Notes: a model not told the origin generated them from the sequence alone. Positions 13,290-26,700 are shown, counted from the stretch's first letter. The stretch: 64,000 bases of DNA from Polytrichum commune (GCA_950295325.1 OX485806.1:17980001-18044000); one strand, 5' to 3'. Numbers and translations are program-made.

Positions 13290-13820
13290 AAGAAGGCCAT
13301 ATAGATCCCCCTCCCCCCCCCCCCCTCCCCTTTATGTTGACTATTGAATCCAGAATAGTTAATTGATTTTGAGCACATAGCCTAATCTTTGTTAAAGCAC
13401 AGGGTGTCTTTTTGTTGTCTGTTCTTAGATATGCACGTAACCACCCACCACTCAGAATATAGGAGTCTACTTAAATAAGTAACTAAATTAGGCCCACTTA
13501 CCTTATGCAAGCCTTCTAGGGTCATTTTCCAGAATTGGACAACGATGTTTGAGTGATTTGTGGTTAGTTTTGGATATGAGAATGGATACCAAAAAGGCAT
13601 CATGTGTCCATAGAGATTGGGCTACGTGTTCAAAGTTTGCTAAGCATTCTAGTTTTGATACCTAGTCAACATAATTGGGGAAAGGTCAGTATGACCAATT
13701 AATGAGCTCAAGAAACTTCACTTTGATAATGAATAAGATATTAGGAAGGTGAAAACATACCAAGCTATATCACAACATGTAAATGATTAATTATAGATTA
13801 TTGAACTCCAAAAATGGCAT
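13290..13820. repeat. Foldback copy of dispersed repeat family A
   Basis: An inverted arm (about 13505 back to 13290) and a direct arm (about 13541 to 13820) carry the same sequence in opposite directions. The shared blocks are a ...GTGGTGTGTGGTT-type start, then GATTGGGCTACGTGTTCAAA, then AGTCAACATAATTGGGG. A C-rich run (13308-13330) marks the outer end of the inverted arm. Related units occur at 17.8-19.2 kb, 29.0 kb, 36.2 kb and 42.3 kb. No transposase frame is present, so this looks like a non-autonomous MITE-like family. Confidence 0.65.
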
Positions 13821-14503
13821 TAGAAACCATGAATTAGTCGGTGGGGATGTTTGCTATTCCTCATGAATTAGCAGTTGAATTTTTTATTTTAGCACTTCTT
13901 GGGAATATTAACGTCATAGTCCATCAAGTTAGGATTATACAACCTTCAACCTAATAGGGTCACTTATATTTTAACCCTTTATCCATGATGAATGAAATCT
14001 TATGCAATTGCCACAAAACCCAAGCCAAAGATACCATGGAGTCTACACTACTCCTAAAGGACCGGGGTGTACATTGGATACATGTATATTGGATACATGA
14101 TGATTTGTACAAACTCCCAACAAGAGCTAAAAACAATATTTTCATTCGTCTAAGATTTTGATCCATATTAGCACAACCTACTAGAAAGAGGAAGTGACAA
14201 TGATGATCAGATATAAGTGGTAAGAATTAAGTCTAGATTATTTATACAAGCTCAAACATTCCTATAATTTGTTCTACATATACATTTGCTTCCAATTGGA
14301 ATAAAGTACATATGATACGTGGCCTTATTTTTCACTTTTAGCTAAATATATCAAGAAGCCACCTTGGAACCCCTTTGTATGACATCTTGATGCTCATAAT
14401 GGGCCTCACAAAACCTTGAAGGTTTAAGTCATCCATTAGGAACATGAAAGCATCGTGAGCTATTTTATAGCTTGAAAATGGTAGTTTCTATGTTGACAAC
14501 AGC

Positions 14504-15064
14504 CACAGGTAGGTCACTCTAAGGCATTTTTGTGCACCACGTGCGGCTGGGGGTTTTTTGTTTTGGGGCTATTTACCTTCAAGGGTTGAATTAAAGCCTC
14601 CCTATAATTACTTAAATTTCAAAAATGGCCCATTTGTTTGCACCCTTCCATTACTTATATTGTCCAAGTCACTGCAATTTTTTGTACTCTATATTCCTTT
14701 TAAGTAATAAAAGCTAATCTACTTCCTAATGCATTGACGAATGTTAAGGGAAACCATGGAAACAAAGAAGGGTGCAAACAGTAATATCATTGCAAACAAA
14801 GTTATGAAGAAAACACATAGGAGACCATAGCAAACATACTAAACATACCTTCTAGGATCCTTATCTTCAGCCCCTATATTAATTTTACAAAAAAATAATG
14901 GCCCACATTTTATGTCCATCTAACTTACTTATAATGGGATTGTCTACATTTAATGGCCCCTTCATTATTTGGAATTCCTTTATAATTTTTATTTCAAATG
15001 ATTTTAATCCTCTCTATATTATGCCGCACGTCGTTTTTAAAATGCACTAAGTGACCTACCCGTG
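14504..15064 (-). mobile_element. hAT-like non-autonomous element, copy 1
   Basis: This 561-bp element is bounded by terminal inverted repeats that begin CACAGGTAGGTCACT on the left and CACGGGTAGGTCACT (read inward) on the right; both ends carry an ACGTGCGG subterminal block. It is flanked by a perfect 8-bp duplication ACAACAGC (14496-14503 and 15065-15072). An 8-bp target duplication is the hallmark of the hAT superfamily. No transposase is encoded. Strand is given relative to copy 2 at 18530-19028, which is in the opposite orientation and shares both end regions but has a different central segment. Confidence 0.88.
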
Positions 15065-15671
15065 ACAACAGCAACGGCACTAGAGACCTTGACTTGTCTA
15101 TGGGACCAAATTGAAATGAATCGGCCCTCAATTTGTAAGAAGTTCATCTTTACAAAGGCCCTTTCATGCATGATGGATAAGTTTGCATAAACAACATGAA
15201 CCCAAGCCATTTTTTTCAGCCCAAGATGAATTTACAATTATTTAAAATTTATTAATTTTTTTTAAAAAAGTTCATTGCCATTTCACCTTGCTAATGGATG
15301 AGTCTACATAGACACCACAAAGCCCAAGCCCTCATTTTTGCCCAAAGATTCATGTCATTCATGTAAGCCAAAAGGTATTGCTCGCAAGTTTCTTCCTTTG
15401 TTAAAGTTGACTCATGAATTAGCTTCAGTGGACCCTACATTAGTTTTATGAGATTAGATTGAGATGAATGAACCACATGCATAATTCTAGAGAGGGTAGG
15501 GTTTTCTTGATCCCTTGATGTGATTTGTAAAAATCCTATTTCCACATAGAGTAGTCTTGATATTTGTGTAGGGGTTGAGTTTGTTGGTGTTGATTTGGTC
15601 CATTTATTTTGGTGTTTTAGATGACTCTTGGTAGAGTTTGGTGGTATTTTTACAAGCTCGGGCCTTCGTAT

Positions 15672-15855
15672 CTTTCTTTTTTTTTCTTTTTTTTTCTTTT
15701 TTTTTTTGGAACACATGAGGCGCTTGACCACCTGACTAGTTTTTTCGTCAAAGTAGAGAGACAATTTCATGGCCATGAATCGAACTGCCAATCATTCTGT
15801 TCAGTTTGGGTACCTCTCCACCATCATCCGGTAGTTTACGGTCATCTTGGACCAA
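15672..15855 (-). mobile_element. tRNA-derived SINE with target-site duplication
   Basis: Read on the minus strand, the element starts GGTCCAAGATGACC and carries an A-box-like GATGATGGTGGAGAGG and a B-box-like AGTTCGATTCA. It ends in an A-rich tail, seen as T/C-rich DNA at 15672-15708. A perfect 10-bp duplication GCCTTCGTAT flanks it (15662-15671 and 15856-15865). Pol III boxes, an A-rich 3' end, about 184 bp and a target duplication together define a SINE. Two longer relatives lie near 56.2 kb and 58.7 kb. Confidence 0.82.
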
Positions 15856-17779
15856 GCCTTCGTATTTTTGATGAGCTAGCTTAACATATATTGCTTGAGT
15901 CTCTTAAAAGAAACCCCATCAAACTTTCTCCTCACCAAAAGCATGATGATATGTAGCCTAGATGAGCTCTTTGATCTATTGGAAGCAAATGTATTTTTCT
16001 TCAATAGTAACATATTGTTCTTGTTTTGCATTTAAATGGTTCTACCATTGTTGGACAAGTATCGTTTCTTTTTAACACCATTCAAAATGAGGATATCTTA
16101 TTTTTTTCATACTCATAGGATATGGGTATTTGAGGATGTTTCCTTTTTTTTATACCATTCATAACTATATATCATGTAGCAAGAACCTTCAAGGTAAACT
16201 GCCCTAGCATACATATGGTTTACAGCGATACTGATCCAAATAATAACTTAACTACCAATATTTGACTAGTACCATATCATAATGTTGATACTCATGGGTA
16301 AGTTCTTTGATACCACTACAATGTTTATAGTATTTAGTGTTGCATGCACAATAGTGTCACTTACCCTATGTTGAGTTGTAATATGCTAAGTTACAATAAT
16401 GATCAACAACTTGATCATTAGTGTCACCTCATGACACTTGGTGTTCAGGTAAGCTTACTAATATCTTTGCATGAGTATGTTCAATAATGTCATGAGGTGT
16501 ATGCCTATGTTACACAATAATCTACAAGTTGACTAAAAATGTATACAAATGACATTTGGCATCAGTATGCTCAAGAATATCGCCTTGCATACTAAAATGT
16601 AAACACATGACACTAAGTCTTGCCATTAGTATCCTCAATTATATATTCCCTTGCATACTAAGTAGTATCATCTCAAGTATCCAACTATGTTATGCTCAAT
16701 GTCTTAATGTCACTAATATTTCACTAAAAAAATTACTTTTTTGGCAAATAATATCATATTGGCAAATTCGCGAACATGACACTTTAAGACTTCTAAGGAT
16801 CTAGTTTAGGCCCTTTACAAATAGCGTACGTGGCACTAAATACCATAAATAGTGCAATAACATTCAAATTTTCTAAAAGACAAAGTAAACGTACCTAATT
16901 AAAATATACCCGTGAACAACATCACAGTAGGTATAAAGGGAGTCATTCATTAACACTCATTTCAAGCACTAGAACATATTCAAACACCCCCAATTGAGAC
17001 AAAATAGTTTATGAAAAATCATACATCGAATAACCATCAAATACCTCACGTACCTAATGCTAAACAAATGGAAATTGGAGAATAAACAAGCCCTTGTGGA
17101 CCCACCATAGACAACCCCTAGTTACAACCGCCCACCTTTCAGAGGAAAAAATGAGTCCTACTTGGAAACTTGATAAAACATGATCAAGGCAAGGAATAAT
17201 CAGGCTCCCATTCACTTTCAAATACAAAAACACCAATGTTCTTTTATTATATTTTATTTATATACCTAATTGAAATATGAGTGAGATTGATTCATTTAAA
17301 TAAATGATACCAAACACCCATTCTACGAGATCACACACTTCCTTCATGACCAATTCATTTAAGCTATAAATACATATCCGACTAAATCTTCACGTAGGAG
17401 GTGGCAAAGACTTTTTCACGCGCATGCAACCAAGTATACTACTAGAAATAACATGATGTCCTCAAAAAACAATAGATTAAACTACAAGTGCTCAATCTCC
17501 TCACCTCAATCTTACATGTGTCACATATTCTCCACAACTTTTGGCAATGGTTGCGTATGTTACTCAACCATACCCCCACCACCTAAAGCTACATTGCCTA
17601 GGCATCTAATTTAATGTGGACCACACTATTTGTCATCAACTATGTAAACAATCTCTTAATTAGTGGGACCACACTATTTGTCATTGATCATGTAAACAAT
17701 CTCATAATCACTGCGTGACAACCAATGAATGTGGCATGTGACACTTGTTGCTATAAGACAAAGTTATGAAAGCCACTCT

Positions 17780-18440
17780 AAGGTAAGTGGACCCAATGCA
17801 GTCCTATCTTAATCGAAGTTTCATGTTTCATAGGCATGTGGTTAGGTGTGGCACTGTGGATCTAAGAATGACCACCAAAATAACGTAAGTTTAAAGGGCA
17901 TTGAACTACATGCTAAAGGCATATTAATTATTTTAGGTTTAGTGGTCAACATAATTAGGGGAACATCTATGCCAATCGAAGAAAACAAACTTTCACTTTG
18001 AGAATGAAGAAGGTATTCATACACCCTCCAAAATTAGGAGGATAATGGCTAATAGTTAGGGTAAGTGGGTCTTAAGACATACACTTTGAGCTCTAGATCC
18101 ATATCTCAAAGGATGTGAAACACACAATTAGTTCAAGGTGATTAGCAAATCCAAATCATGCAAGCATGTAGCCACTTTCCTCACGACTTTTGGAGCTTAT
18201 AGGCTTGTCTTATTCATTTATCAAAGTTAACATTGTCTTTCTAATTAAACGATCATATAGGTCCCCCCCCCCCCACACACACACACAATTATGTTAAGTA
18301 TTGAGCCTAGAATGAGTTAAAAAAAAAATTGAGCATGTAGTCTTATCTCTCTTAATGACATGTCTTTTTTATGTCCATTCTTAGATCCACACCTATCCAC
18401 ACACCACTCAAATATAGGTGTCAATTAAGATAAGTGACCA
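17780..18440. repeat. Family A repeat cluster
   Basis: A direct unit starts near 17780 (TAAGGTAAGTGGACCC) and runs to about 18060. An inverted unit ends near 18430 with CCACTCAAATATAGGTGTC. Internal blocks such as AACATAATTAGGGG and a C-rich run at 18262-18274 match the copy at 13.3 kb. There is no coding potential. Confidence 0.55.
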
Positions 18441-19220
18441 AATCACACCACCACTTTCATTCATTCACTTTTATCTACCAAATCCAAAAACATACATGAA
18501 AAAGACATGGGTTCAAAAGAGATTGGACTCACGGGTAGATCACTTAGTGCATTTTAAAAACGACGTGCGGCGTAATATAGAGAGGATTAAAATCATTTGA
18601 AATAAAAATTATAAAGGAATTCCAAATAATGAAGGGGCCATTAAATGTAGACAATCCCATTATAAGTAAGTTAGATGGACATAAAACATGGGCCATTATT
18701 TTTTTGTAAAATTAATATAGGGGCTGAAGATAAGGATCCTAGAAGGTATGTTTAGTATGGTATGTAAATGGGTTTAGGACTCACGGGGATGGATGATAAT
18801 TGGGATTTTCGTCTATCCAAAAATGGATTAAAAGGAATATAGAGTACAAAAATTTACAGTGACTTGGACAATATAAGTAACGGAAGGGTGCAAACAAATG
18901 GGCCATTTTTGAAATTTAAGTAATTATAGGGAGGCTTTAATTCAACCCTTGAAGGTAAATAGCCCCAAAACAAAAAAACCCCCAACCGCACGTGGTGCAC
19001 AAAAATGCCTTAGAGTGATCTACCCGTGATTGGACTATGTGTTCAAAATTTGCTAACCATTATAGGCTTAGTCGTAAACATGATTGAGAGGACCTATATG
19101 AACACTTAATGAACACAAGAACCTTCACTTTGATAATAGATAAAATATTCATCTGACCTCCAAAAATAATGAGGCAAATGGGTAGGGACACAATTTGGAT
19201 TTGCTACATTGATTATCCCA
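18440..19220 (+). repeat. Family A unit split by the second hAT-like element
   Basis: The unit reads up to AGAGATTGGACT at 18529. It is interrupted by the element at 18530-19028 and resumes with ATTGGACTATGTGTTCAAAA at 19029. Uninterrupted relatives at 13.6 kb, 29.15 kb and 36.27 kb show the pre-insertion order AGAGATTGG(A/G)CTACGTG. Confidence 0.75.
18530..19028 (+). mobile_element. hAT-like non-autonomous element, copy 2
   Basis: This 499-bp element has 15-bp perfect terminal inverted repeats (CACGGGTAGATCACT) extending imperfectly to about 43 bp, ending in ACGTGCGG. A perfect 8-bp duplication ATTGGACT flanks it (18522-18529 and 19029-19036). It is an inverted partner of copy 1 at 14504-15064, with 3.5 kb between them. 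It has no transposase and landed inside a family A repeat. Confidence 0.92.
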
Positions 19221-20212
19221 ATGGGTGCGTGTGGCATTAATTCCCAAAAAAGGCTTTGTTTTGCCAAGTCTCAAAATTAGTGTGGGCTGAATTTTTATTG
19301 AATGGTACTAAGTTTATGAAAATTAGTGCATGTTCATAAGGTGCTTGTAGAGCGATATGAAAAATTAAATGCAAACACATGCTTGTCAATGAATAATGCT
19401 AGGATGAATAATGTTCAATACTTTAGCAAATTGTTGCTATGAATAGTGTTTTTAGTAAATTAATGGCGAGATGTATAATGCTTCCTATATCCTTTTGTTG
19501 ACACTAATTTCATAGCGTAAAGAAATTTAGCATCACCTTCACTAAAATCCCGCACGCACTATAAGGTCTCCCTCACTAATTGGGATAATTAGTGTAATCA
19601 TCTCGTACTAATTATGTCTTTCATACCATTCAAGAAGTGGTTTGGAGTTTTAAATGTATGTTAAAGGCCCACCTACCTTATGATACATCTACCTTAATTA
19701 ACATTATTATGGCACATCAATTCTAACGCCACACAAAATCAAATATATGTTACAATGTAACTTTTGCAGTTACATAGTGATAGGAATTACTACACTAAAC
19801 ATTGTATTTAGTATCACTTACTAGTTGGAATTACAAAATGCTATAACTGTTTATTGTATATCTCATCTTTTGCCAACAAAGGTCACATTGGTTGTTTGGA
19901 CATTATAGAACATTAACATCTTTACTAGGTAGCAAATTGCATTACTAGTACAAAGATATAGCAATGCGTAAGTCCAACTAGTAAGTCACACTAAATACAT
20001 TACTAGTATGTACTGTACCTACCTTCTCCTCCTAACAAGTTACTACTACCCAGCCTCCACTATTTAAAATTAATTGTTGTCGGTACCTAGAGACTCATCC
20101 AAATATCTCGTAGCCTCATTTTCAATTTCAACTTTCATCTACTAACTGTCATCTAACTTACTAAACTTTCATCCACTCTCGAATTGCTTCGAGGCTCGCG
20201 ACGGCTTGCTCT

Positions 20213-20509
20213 TCACGCACATGGATGTCGAACCGCCGATTCCTCTTGATGAATTCTCACATAAAACGGTGTACTTATGTAAGCTTCAATTTCGTCGATC
20301 TTCTCATTAACGAGATCCTTGAATTTATTAGGTGGGAAGCTGATGAAATTCTGAAACTTGTGAGCTTCGAAGCTTAAAGTGCGAGCGTTGCATTCGATCA
20401 ATCGATCACACACTCGGATTATCATCTGCAAGTTTCCTCTTTGCACAAGTGAGTTTTGGGACTTTCTTTTGAGCTGGAAGCTGAAATTTTCAATGCGAAA
20501 TGTGTACAT
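20213..20509 (-). CDS. Possible small gene, 98 codons, function unknown
   Basis: A single open frame of 98 codons with a mixed, not strongly biased composition (blocks CDRLIECNARTLSFEAHKF and KFKDLVNEKIDEIEAYI). The motif CTATATAA lies about 100 bp upstream on the same strand (20610-20617), a reasonable TATA position. The ATG is 289 bp from the divergent DCL4-type start codon. No family is recognised, and there is no repeat signature. It could be a small protein gene, a gene fragment or chance. Confidence 0.3.
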   Translation of the reverse strand: MYTFRIENFSFQLKRKSQNSLVQRGNLQMIIRVCDRLIECNARTLSFEAHKFQNFISFPPNKFKDLVNEKIDEIEAYISTPFYVRIHQEESAVRHPCA

Positions 20510-20605
20510 GAAATGGGAGATGTGAGATGTGAGATGTGAAATGTGAACTTTGCAATTTACAATGTGGGAAGGTTGAGGGTTGGAAGAACTTGAGCGTTGA
20601 GCTTG

Positions 20606-20620
20606 AAGGTTATATAGCAG
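20606..20620. promoter_or_regulatory. TATA-like element between divergent reading frames
   Basis: TTATATAG on the plus strand, equal to CTATATAA on the minus strand, sits about 180 bp before the DCL4-type ATG and about 100 bp before the small minus-strand frame. It could serve either direction. Confidence 0.4.
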
Positions 20621-20797
20621 GGCAAAAGGATTAAGCTTAAGTCCTAAATTTTTTGTGTGAGGATTTCTTCACTCCCTTAGTGCCCTCAGGCTTCTCGCAA
20701 TTTTTGTACTCTTAAAGGCACTTGCGAACCATCATAAATTTCAACATAATCTTAACATAAATTTCAACTGTGTCAGAACTTCCAGCAGCGGGTCTTG

Positions 20798-23700
20798 ATG
20801 AATTCTGGGAGCTCGGGAGAATGGAGCGAGGAAATCGAAACTATGAGTCCAGCAACGGAACCTGAAATCATGATTCCTCGCAGGTATGTGACGAAATGCT
20901 TTTCTTGCCGAGGTTTGAATCTCAGGTTTTGTTTCTTTTTGGTTTTTTTGGCGCCATTCGGTTCGCTCACATCGGTGATATGAATTGGATAGCGCAGTTT
21001 GCTAATTTGGAGCGAGTGTTTGTGGATTTTGGAAGTTTATGAAATTGCTGCATGGGTTATGCAAAATAATGGCATACCAGGTCACAATTGTTGGGTTGGA
21101 ATTGTGATCAAGGATTTTAGGGTTCTGGGGTCACAGAAAGTTCTGGTGATGAATGAGCATGTTCTAGGTGCATGTGAGAAAACAAAAGTGGCTCTTTACT
21201 CTCATTTTCATGTCAACAAAATATATTTAGCTGTGATGCTTGGTAGCATGTGTAGTCATCATAGATGATGCATTGATGGAGCTTCACGAATGCAAGCGTA
21301 ATTGAGGTGATTACCCTGTTTGTCTTCGATGTTCTCAAGCAAAGTTAAAAAGTTCTGGTAACATAAGAGGTCAAAGTTCTTGTTGTAGCAGGTCATGTAA
21401 GTGAGCAATTAATTAAAGTCGATACTTGAAGATTTTAAATTGCTGAGTCAGGTTTTAAGAGAAAAGCCCCTTCTGGTAAATATGTGACCTGTAAGATTTG
21501 AGAGAGAGTGTAGGTATCAGCTGGAGTTCCTGGAGCAAGCAAAAAAGGAGAATACAATTGTGTACTTGGAGACAGGATGTGGGAAAACGCATATTGCAGT
21601 GATGCTGCTACAACATTTTTCCCATCTCATTCGCAAGCCAAAAAAAGGCATTGCGGTCTTCCTGTGCCCAACTGTGTTCCTTGTTCACCAGGTATTTCAC
21701 ACGGATTTGGATGTTTTATGGATAAGGTGTGAATGAATCCATTCTTTCAAGTTTTACAGGTGCTACTAATTTGGGGTCTTTTTGTTGGTCCTCAGCACTT
21801 TTGCCAGTGGTAAGTGATGTAGAGTTTAGTGTATGAAAAAGTGTCCAATCATCAGCAAGACCTGAATTGTACTCTTAATTTTCTCATCCTTAATTTGTGA
21901 AATTTTGTTGCAATTAAACTTCTGGGCGTACAGCAAGCAAAAGTTGTTGGAAAGCACACTGATCTGAAAGTGGGCAGCTATACTGGTGACATGAATGTTG
22001 ATGCCTGGAAGCTCCAGACATGGGAGCAAGAAATGGAAAAATGCGAGGTTTGCCTCTTCTCTCTGCATTAATTGCTGAAAGCAAAATGTCTCAAATGGTC
22101 ATATATTGATGCTTGTGTGAAGTTTTGACCAAAGAACCTGGAATGAGGTGTTCGTCTTAATCCATTTATGCGCTGTTTTTCTAAGCAATGCTTTGGTTGA
22201 CCCATTTTAAGTTCACTTTAACAGAAGCTATTGCTTTGTTTGCTTTAATGATGGCGTTTTCATACTACTTGTCTTTCAACTTTTTGGTGCTGGAAATTCT
22301 GGGGGAAAAAAACCTATTCTTTTGCACAAAATATAGATGTATTACTTCCTAAAATGGGCACCTTAGGGGTGAACGATTCTTTTCTGTGGACTTTCATTTG
22401 AGAGTGAGGTATGGGAAAAAAGAGCCCTGCATTTTGCATGGAACTGGGGCATGCAGCAAACCAACAAAACATTAAAGGACACAAAAGATGTCCTGAGATT
22501 CAGCCATGTGACGTAGCGGTAGCTAGTTTGTGCTATATTTCAGAGCAAGCACTTTCTTTCTAGATAATAACCTTGCATTTTTTTAAGGTTGTATGAGCTG
22601 GCTTGAGGTTTGCATTCTTTGTTTTCTGAGAAATTATGATTGATTGATCTCCATACTTGTACTTCTTGTGCTTTGAAGCCTTCAATCAACCTTTTTCTCC
22701 TTTCTGGAGGTTGAGAGGACATTGTCCTTTTTACGCAGGTCTTTGTGATGACACCGCAAATAATGCTCCAGAATCTACACCATTGCTTCATGCGAATGGA
22801 CTGTATAGAAGTTTTGATTTTCGACGAGTGTCACCATACAGGAGGGCGTCATCCATATGCCTGCATTATGCGGGTATGGTTTCTAAAGTGCCATTGTGTA
22901 TACTGTGTTTACGCAACTTGCAGTTATCAATCTCACAAAGTTCTCTGAAAATAAGATCAATAAGCCTGATCCTTCCTTGCATTGGATTTGTTGAGAATAC
23001 TTGTTCATAATCCCTGTCATGATCAAAGCTCATCCATGATAGGGCTGTGGATGCTTTAAATAGGAATTCTACCATACACGCACTCAAGACACATCCTACA
23101 AGCTCCCTAGAATACTCGGAATGACTGCCTCTCCAATCGATGGGAAAGGTGAGCCTCTTCTAGACTCTGTGAAACCACTTGAAATTCCTCTCAACCCTGA
23201 AAGTTTCAAGGGGCTCGATGTATGGCCTATATACACAATTTTTACGAATCTCACCAAGTCTTAAAATCAGATTCCTTCTATCAATGGTTTTGAAACTTTA
23301 TTTAGTGCATTACCTTATGTGAAGGGGGAAAATATACTCACATGTGACATTGATGATCAAAATATTAAGTATATATTTGCATTCAAGTGCACCCAAGTTG
23401 TGTATTCAAATCCCAAAATTTCAATCACGTTAAAATCGTCAAATGATCTGAAAAGTGCACTTGATCAGTCGTGTCAAAGTTCAGATAGGGTCACCTTTGA
23501 CACGATTAGCTACAAATGGAAGCATGTAGTTCAAATAAACATATATGTAGCTAAATTATGAAATGCCCATATCTCCCTTGATATTGGTCGTTTTCTCATC
23601 AGACCAGCACTATTAAATTATCTTGGAAAATTTGAGTAGGGTCGTATTACAGGTGTGTGTGTGTTGTTTTATCTATTATATAGTAGATATATGTTGAAGA

Positions 23701-26700
23701 AGAATTGTTTGCAGCAAGAAATATCAATTGTAATACATATTTGATTGTGCAGTCGATCCTTACGGAAACAACATTGACAGAGAATTGGATAAAATTGAGA
23801 GCTTGCTGCATGCTAAGGTACTGCTTATCTTTGTACCCTTATAAATAAGCTCAGGTAAACAAGTATGTTTTTTTTAGCAAGATGATTATTTATGGGATTT
23901 TCTGGGTATTTTATCTGCAGTTGTATATCGTGAAGGAGCGGTCCGAGCTTGATTCTGTGGTGCATCATCCAAAAGAGAAAATTGAATACTATGAATCGTC
24001 ATATGGGACCCATAATACAACTCAGCTATTTGTAATTGCTCTTTTGGAGCTCAAAAACGAAGTAAGAACAACACTAGATGTGTTTTGTAAATTTGTGGTC
24101 AGATTTAGACTTGCTTTTGTCATCTTGTCACAAAGTTGACCATGGGTGTCCACATTTGAAGGCTTTTGTGCTTTTTGAGACGAACTCCAGGTAATAGAGT
24201 TATCCTCGAATGCAACAGGACTTCTTGTTGGGAGTTAGTCCCCTATGCTTTCTTATTGGTGGTTTTGCATAAAATATCAATGATTTCTTTCCACTTGTGG
24301 TGCATGCTTGGAGGTAGTGTTCGAATTAGAATGAAGTAGAGCAATCTATTTCGGTTCAGTGAATGCCAAACTCATTTTAGCACCTCTTGGCATGCCAAAA
24401 TGAGTATGGCCCTCAATGAAGTGATATATAATGTTTCTTGCTCAAACCTCCACACTACCTCCACGCATGCACTGTAAAGTTACCAAAAATGGGAGGTGTT
24501 ATATGCAAAACAACAACTTCCCGACCAGGAGTAATGTTGTGTCAGAGGGTAACCCTAATCCTTCAAAATTTATAGCTACTTTGAGTAGTTAAGGTCTTCT
24601 AGTGCTTGTTTTGGTGCATTTAATTATTAGGTCTTGCTTTTCGTGTATTTAGCATCTAATGAGTTTTATTTGTTCAGTATATAGGGAAGTTGTTGGGTGC
24701 CTTAAACAATAAAGTGGACGCTAAGGTGGACAAGAAGATGGTGAAACATATTGAGAAGCTTCACAACTCACTGAGTTACTGTGCATGGGAGCTTGGCCTT
24801 AAGTGTGTCCAGGAAGTAATTATCTAAAAACTCTTTTGTCATATATTCTGAGGTTTAGTTCCATGTCAAGTTTGTAATAAATAGAAGTCATCAAAACAAT
24901 GGTTGCCATTGTTATGGTTATTAAATTCTTGGATAGAAATCTACAGTTTCATCCAGTTCATTTTGTTATACCCAGTCAATACTTTTTTCTTCTGTGCACT
25001 ACAAGCATCACTTTTCTGATGTCCACACTGTTTTGCATTTTCAAGCTGTAAAATTGGTAGTGCATGTGCAGGCACTGAAGATTTCTGTGGCCAAATATAA
25101 TAGCAACGGGGAAATCAAATCAAATAAAAAAACAGAAGGAAAGATGGATTTTTTGCGTCAAGCACACAGTAGGCTTGAAGTGTTGCTTTCTGAAGGTTCA
25201 TATATCACACCTCCTGATATGTTAATGGTATCTTACAAAGTATACAGGTTATATCATAGAATGCAATCATAAGAGCAGTTTTACTTATTTAACTTTCATC
25301 CTAGTTGGAACCCGCCAAAGCTCAAATACAGAGGAATCTTGTACCTTGAATCCACAGGAAATATAAATTTTTTGAGAACAACTGAGAAACAGGAAGCTTT
25401 TTCTGTAATCTGAAACATATTAAAATTTGTTTGGATTTTGAGGAGCTTCAACTGAGATGGACGAAACCAAATGTTGTGTTAATTGCAGAGAAGAGTTCAA
25501 GCTCCGAAGCTTCGCTTAATGAAGGTTCTGGCTCTCTGCATTTGTCTTCAAAGGTCCACACTTTGATCAGCATACTTCAACGCTACAGGTTACATTTTGG
25601 CACATTTTTTGCAGTAGTAAATTTAACCCATATTAAGAATTGTGCAAGTTCTTAGATTAATGCAATGTACTCCAAATAAAGTGATACTGATGTCAGATGC
25701 GTCCAAATATGGAAACTTAACATCAAACTTAATCATGTGTTTGATGTTGTGTCTTACTTGAAATCGAGCATTGCTTGTAATAGAGTAACATACTAGATGA
25801 TGTTTGACATATGGTCACAAATTGGCACAAACGGTACAAATATCCATTATGGTTCAATTTGGTAACTTGTAGAGCCCAGATTGGGTTTTATTAAATATCA
25901 GAGTATAGGGATTGGATGAATTCTATGATGCCTTCTATCTCTGCACATTTCACGAATTCCAACTTTTTTGTCCCACTGTATTTGAGGAGGCATTAGCCTT
26001 CTGTGATAGCTACATAGAAAGAAAAGAAAAAATTATATATGTATGTATATATTGATTGTGTGTGTGTTTGTGCGCGCATGTGTTTTTTTATGTCACTGTT
26101 GAACACTAATAAAATGATTTGAACTGCAGGAATGATTTGAAGGACATGAGATGCATTATATTTGTAGAGAGAAAAATAACGACACGCGTTCTCGCGAGCC
26201 TCTTGGGAGACATAGATTTTCTATCTCAGCTGCGTTTTAAACCACTTGCGGGGAAAAGTGCAGGCTTGAATGAGATGAATCGAAAGAATCAACAGCTCAT
26301 CGTTGATTCCTTTCGAAATGGCGAGGTGGGTGTCAATAATGCCAGCCTGTCAAACATTTCCTAGTAAATTGACAATGTGCCCGAAAGGCAATGTTGGAAA
26401 GCAATCATTATTATACTGCCCTTGACAAGTCCTGCATTTTATAGGTTTCAAGAAATTGTTTACGATGTGTAACATAGAAAATTGGTTTCCAGAATCTTGA
26501 ATCCGCTAAGTGTTTGCAGGAACTAAATAGGCTTCTCACCTTCTCTTTTGGCCAAAACGAAGAAGGCACTGCCAATTGCCAAAACACTAGGAGGCTCATA
26601 TTGCAGAACCAAAAACTAATGTCATTAACCATGGAAATGACATATCAGGTCTAGTGTAAATTTACATGTCGATTCAAGAATGTAAGGAAACATGAGGAAT

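Noticed and set aside
15665..15710. Long T-rich tract as a Pol III or gene terminator
   Set aside because: It is the A-rich tail of the minus-strand SINE, bounded by the target duplication.
25441..25490. Upstream extension of exon 10 of the DCL4-type gene (frame with [11 protein letters not shown])
   Set aside because: Joining at the first AG (25488) breaks the frame, and the extension has no Dicer similarity; the AG two bases later keeps phase.
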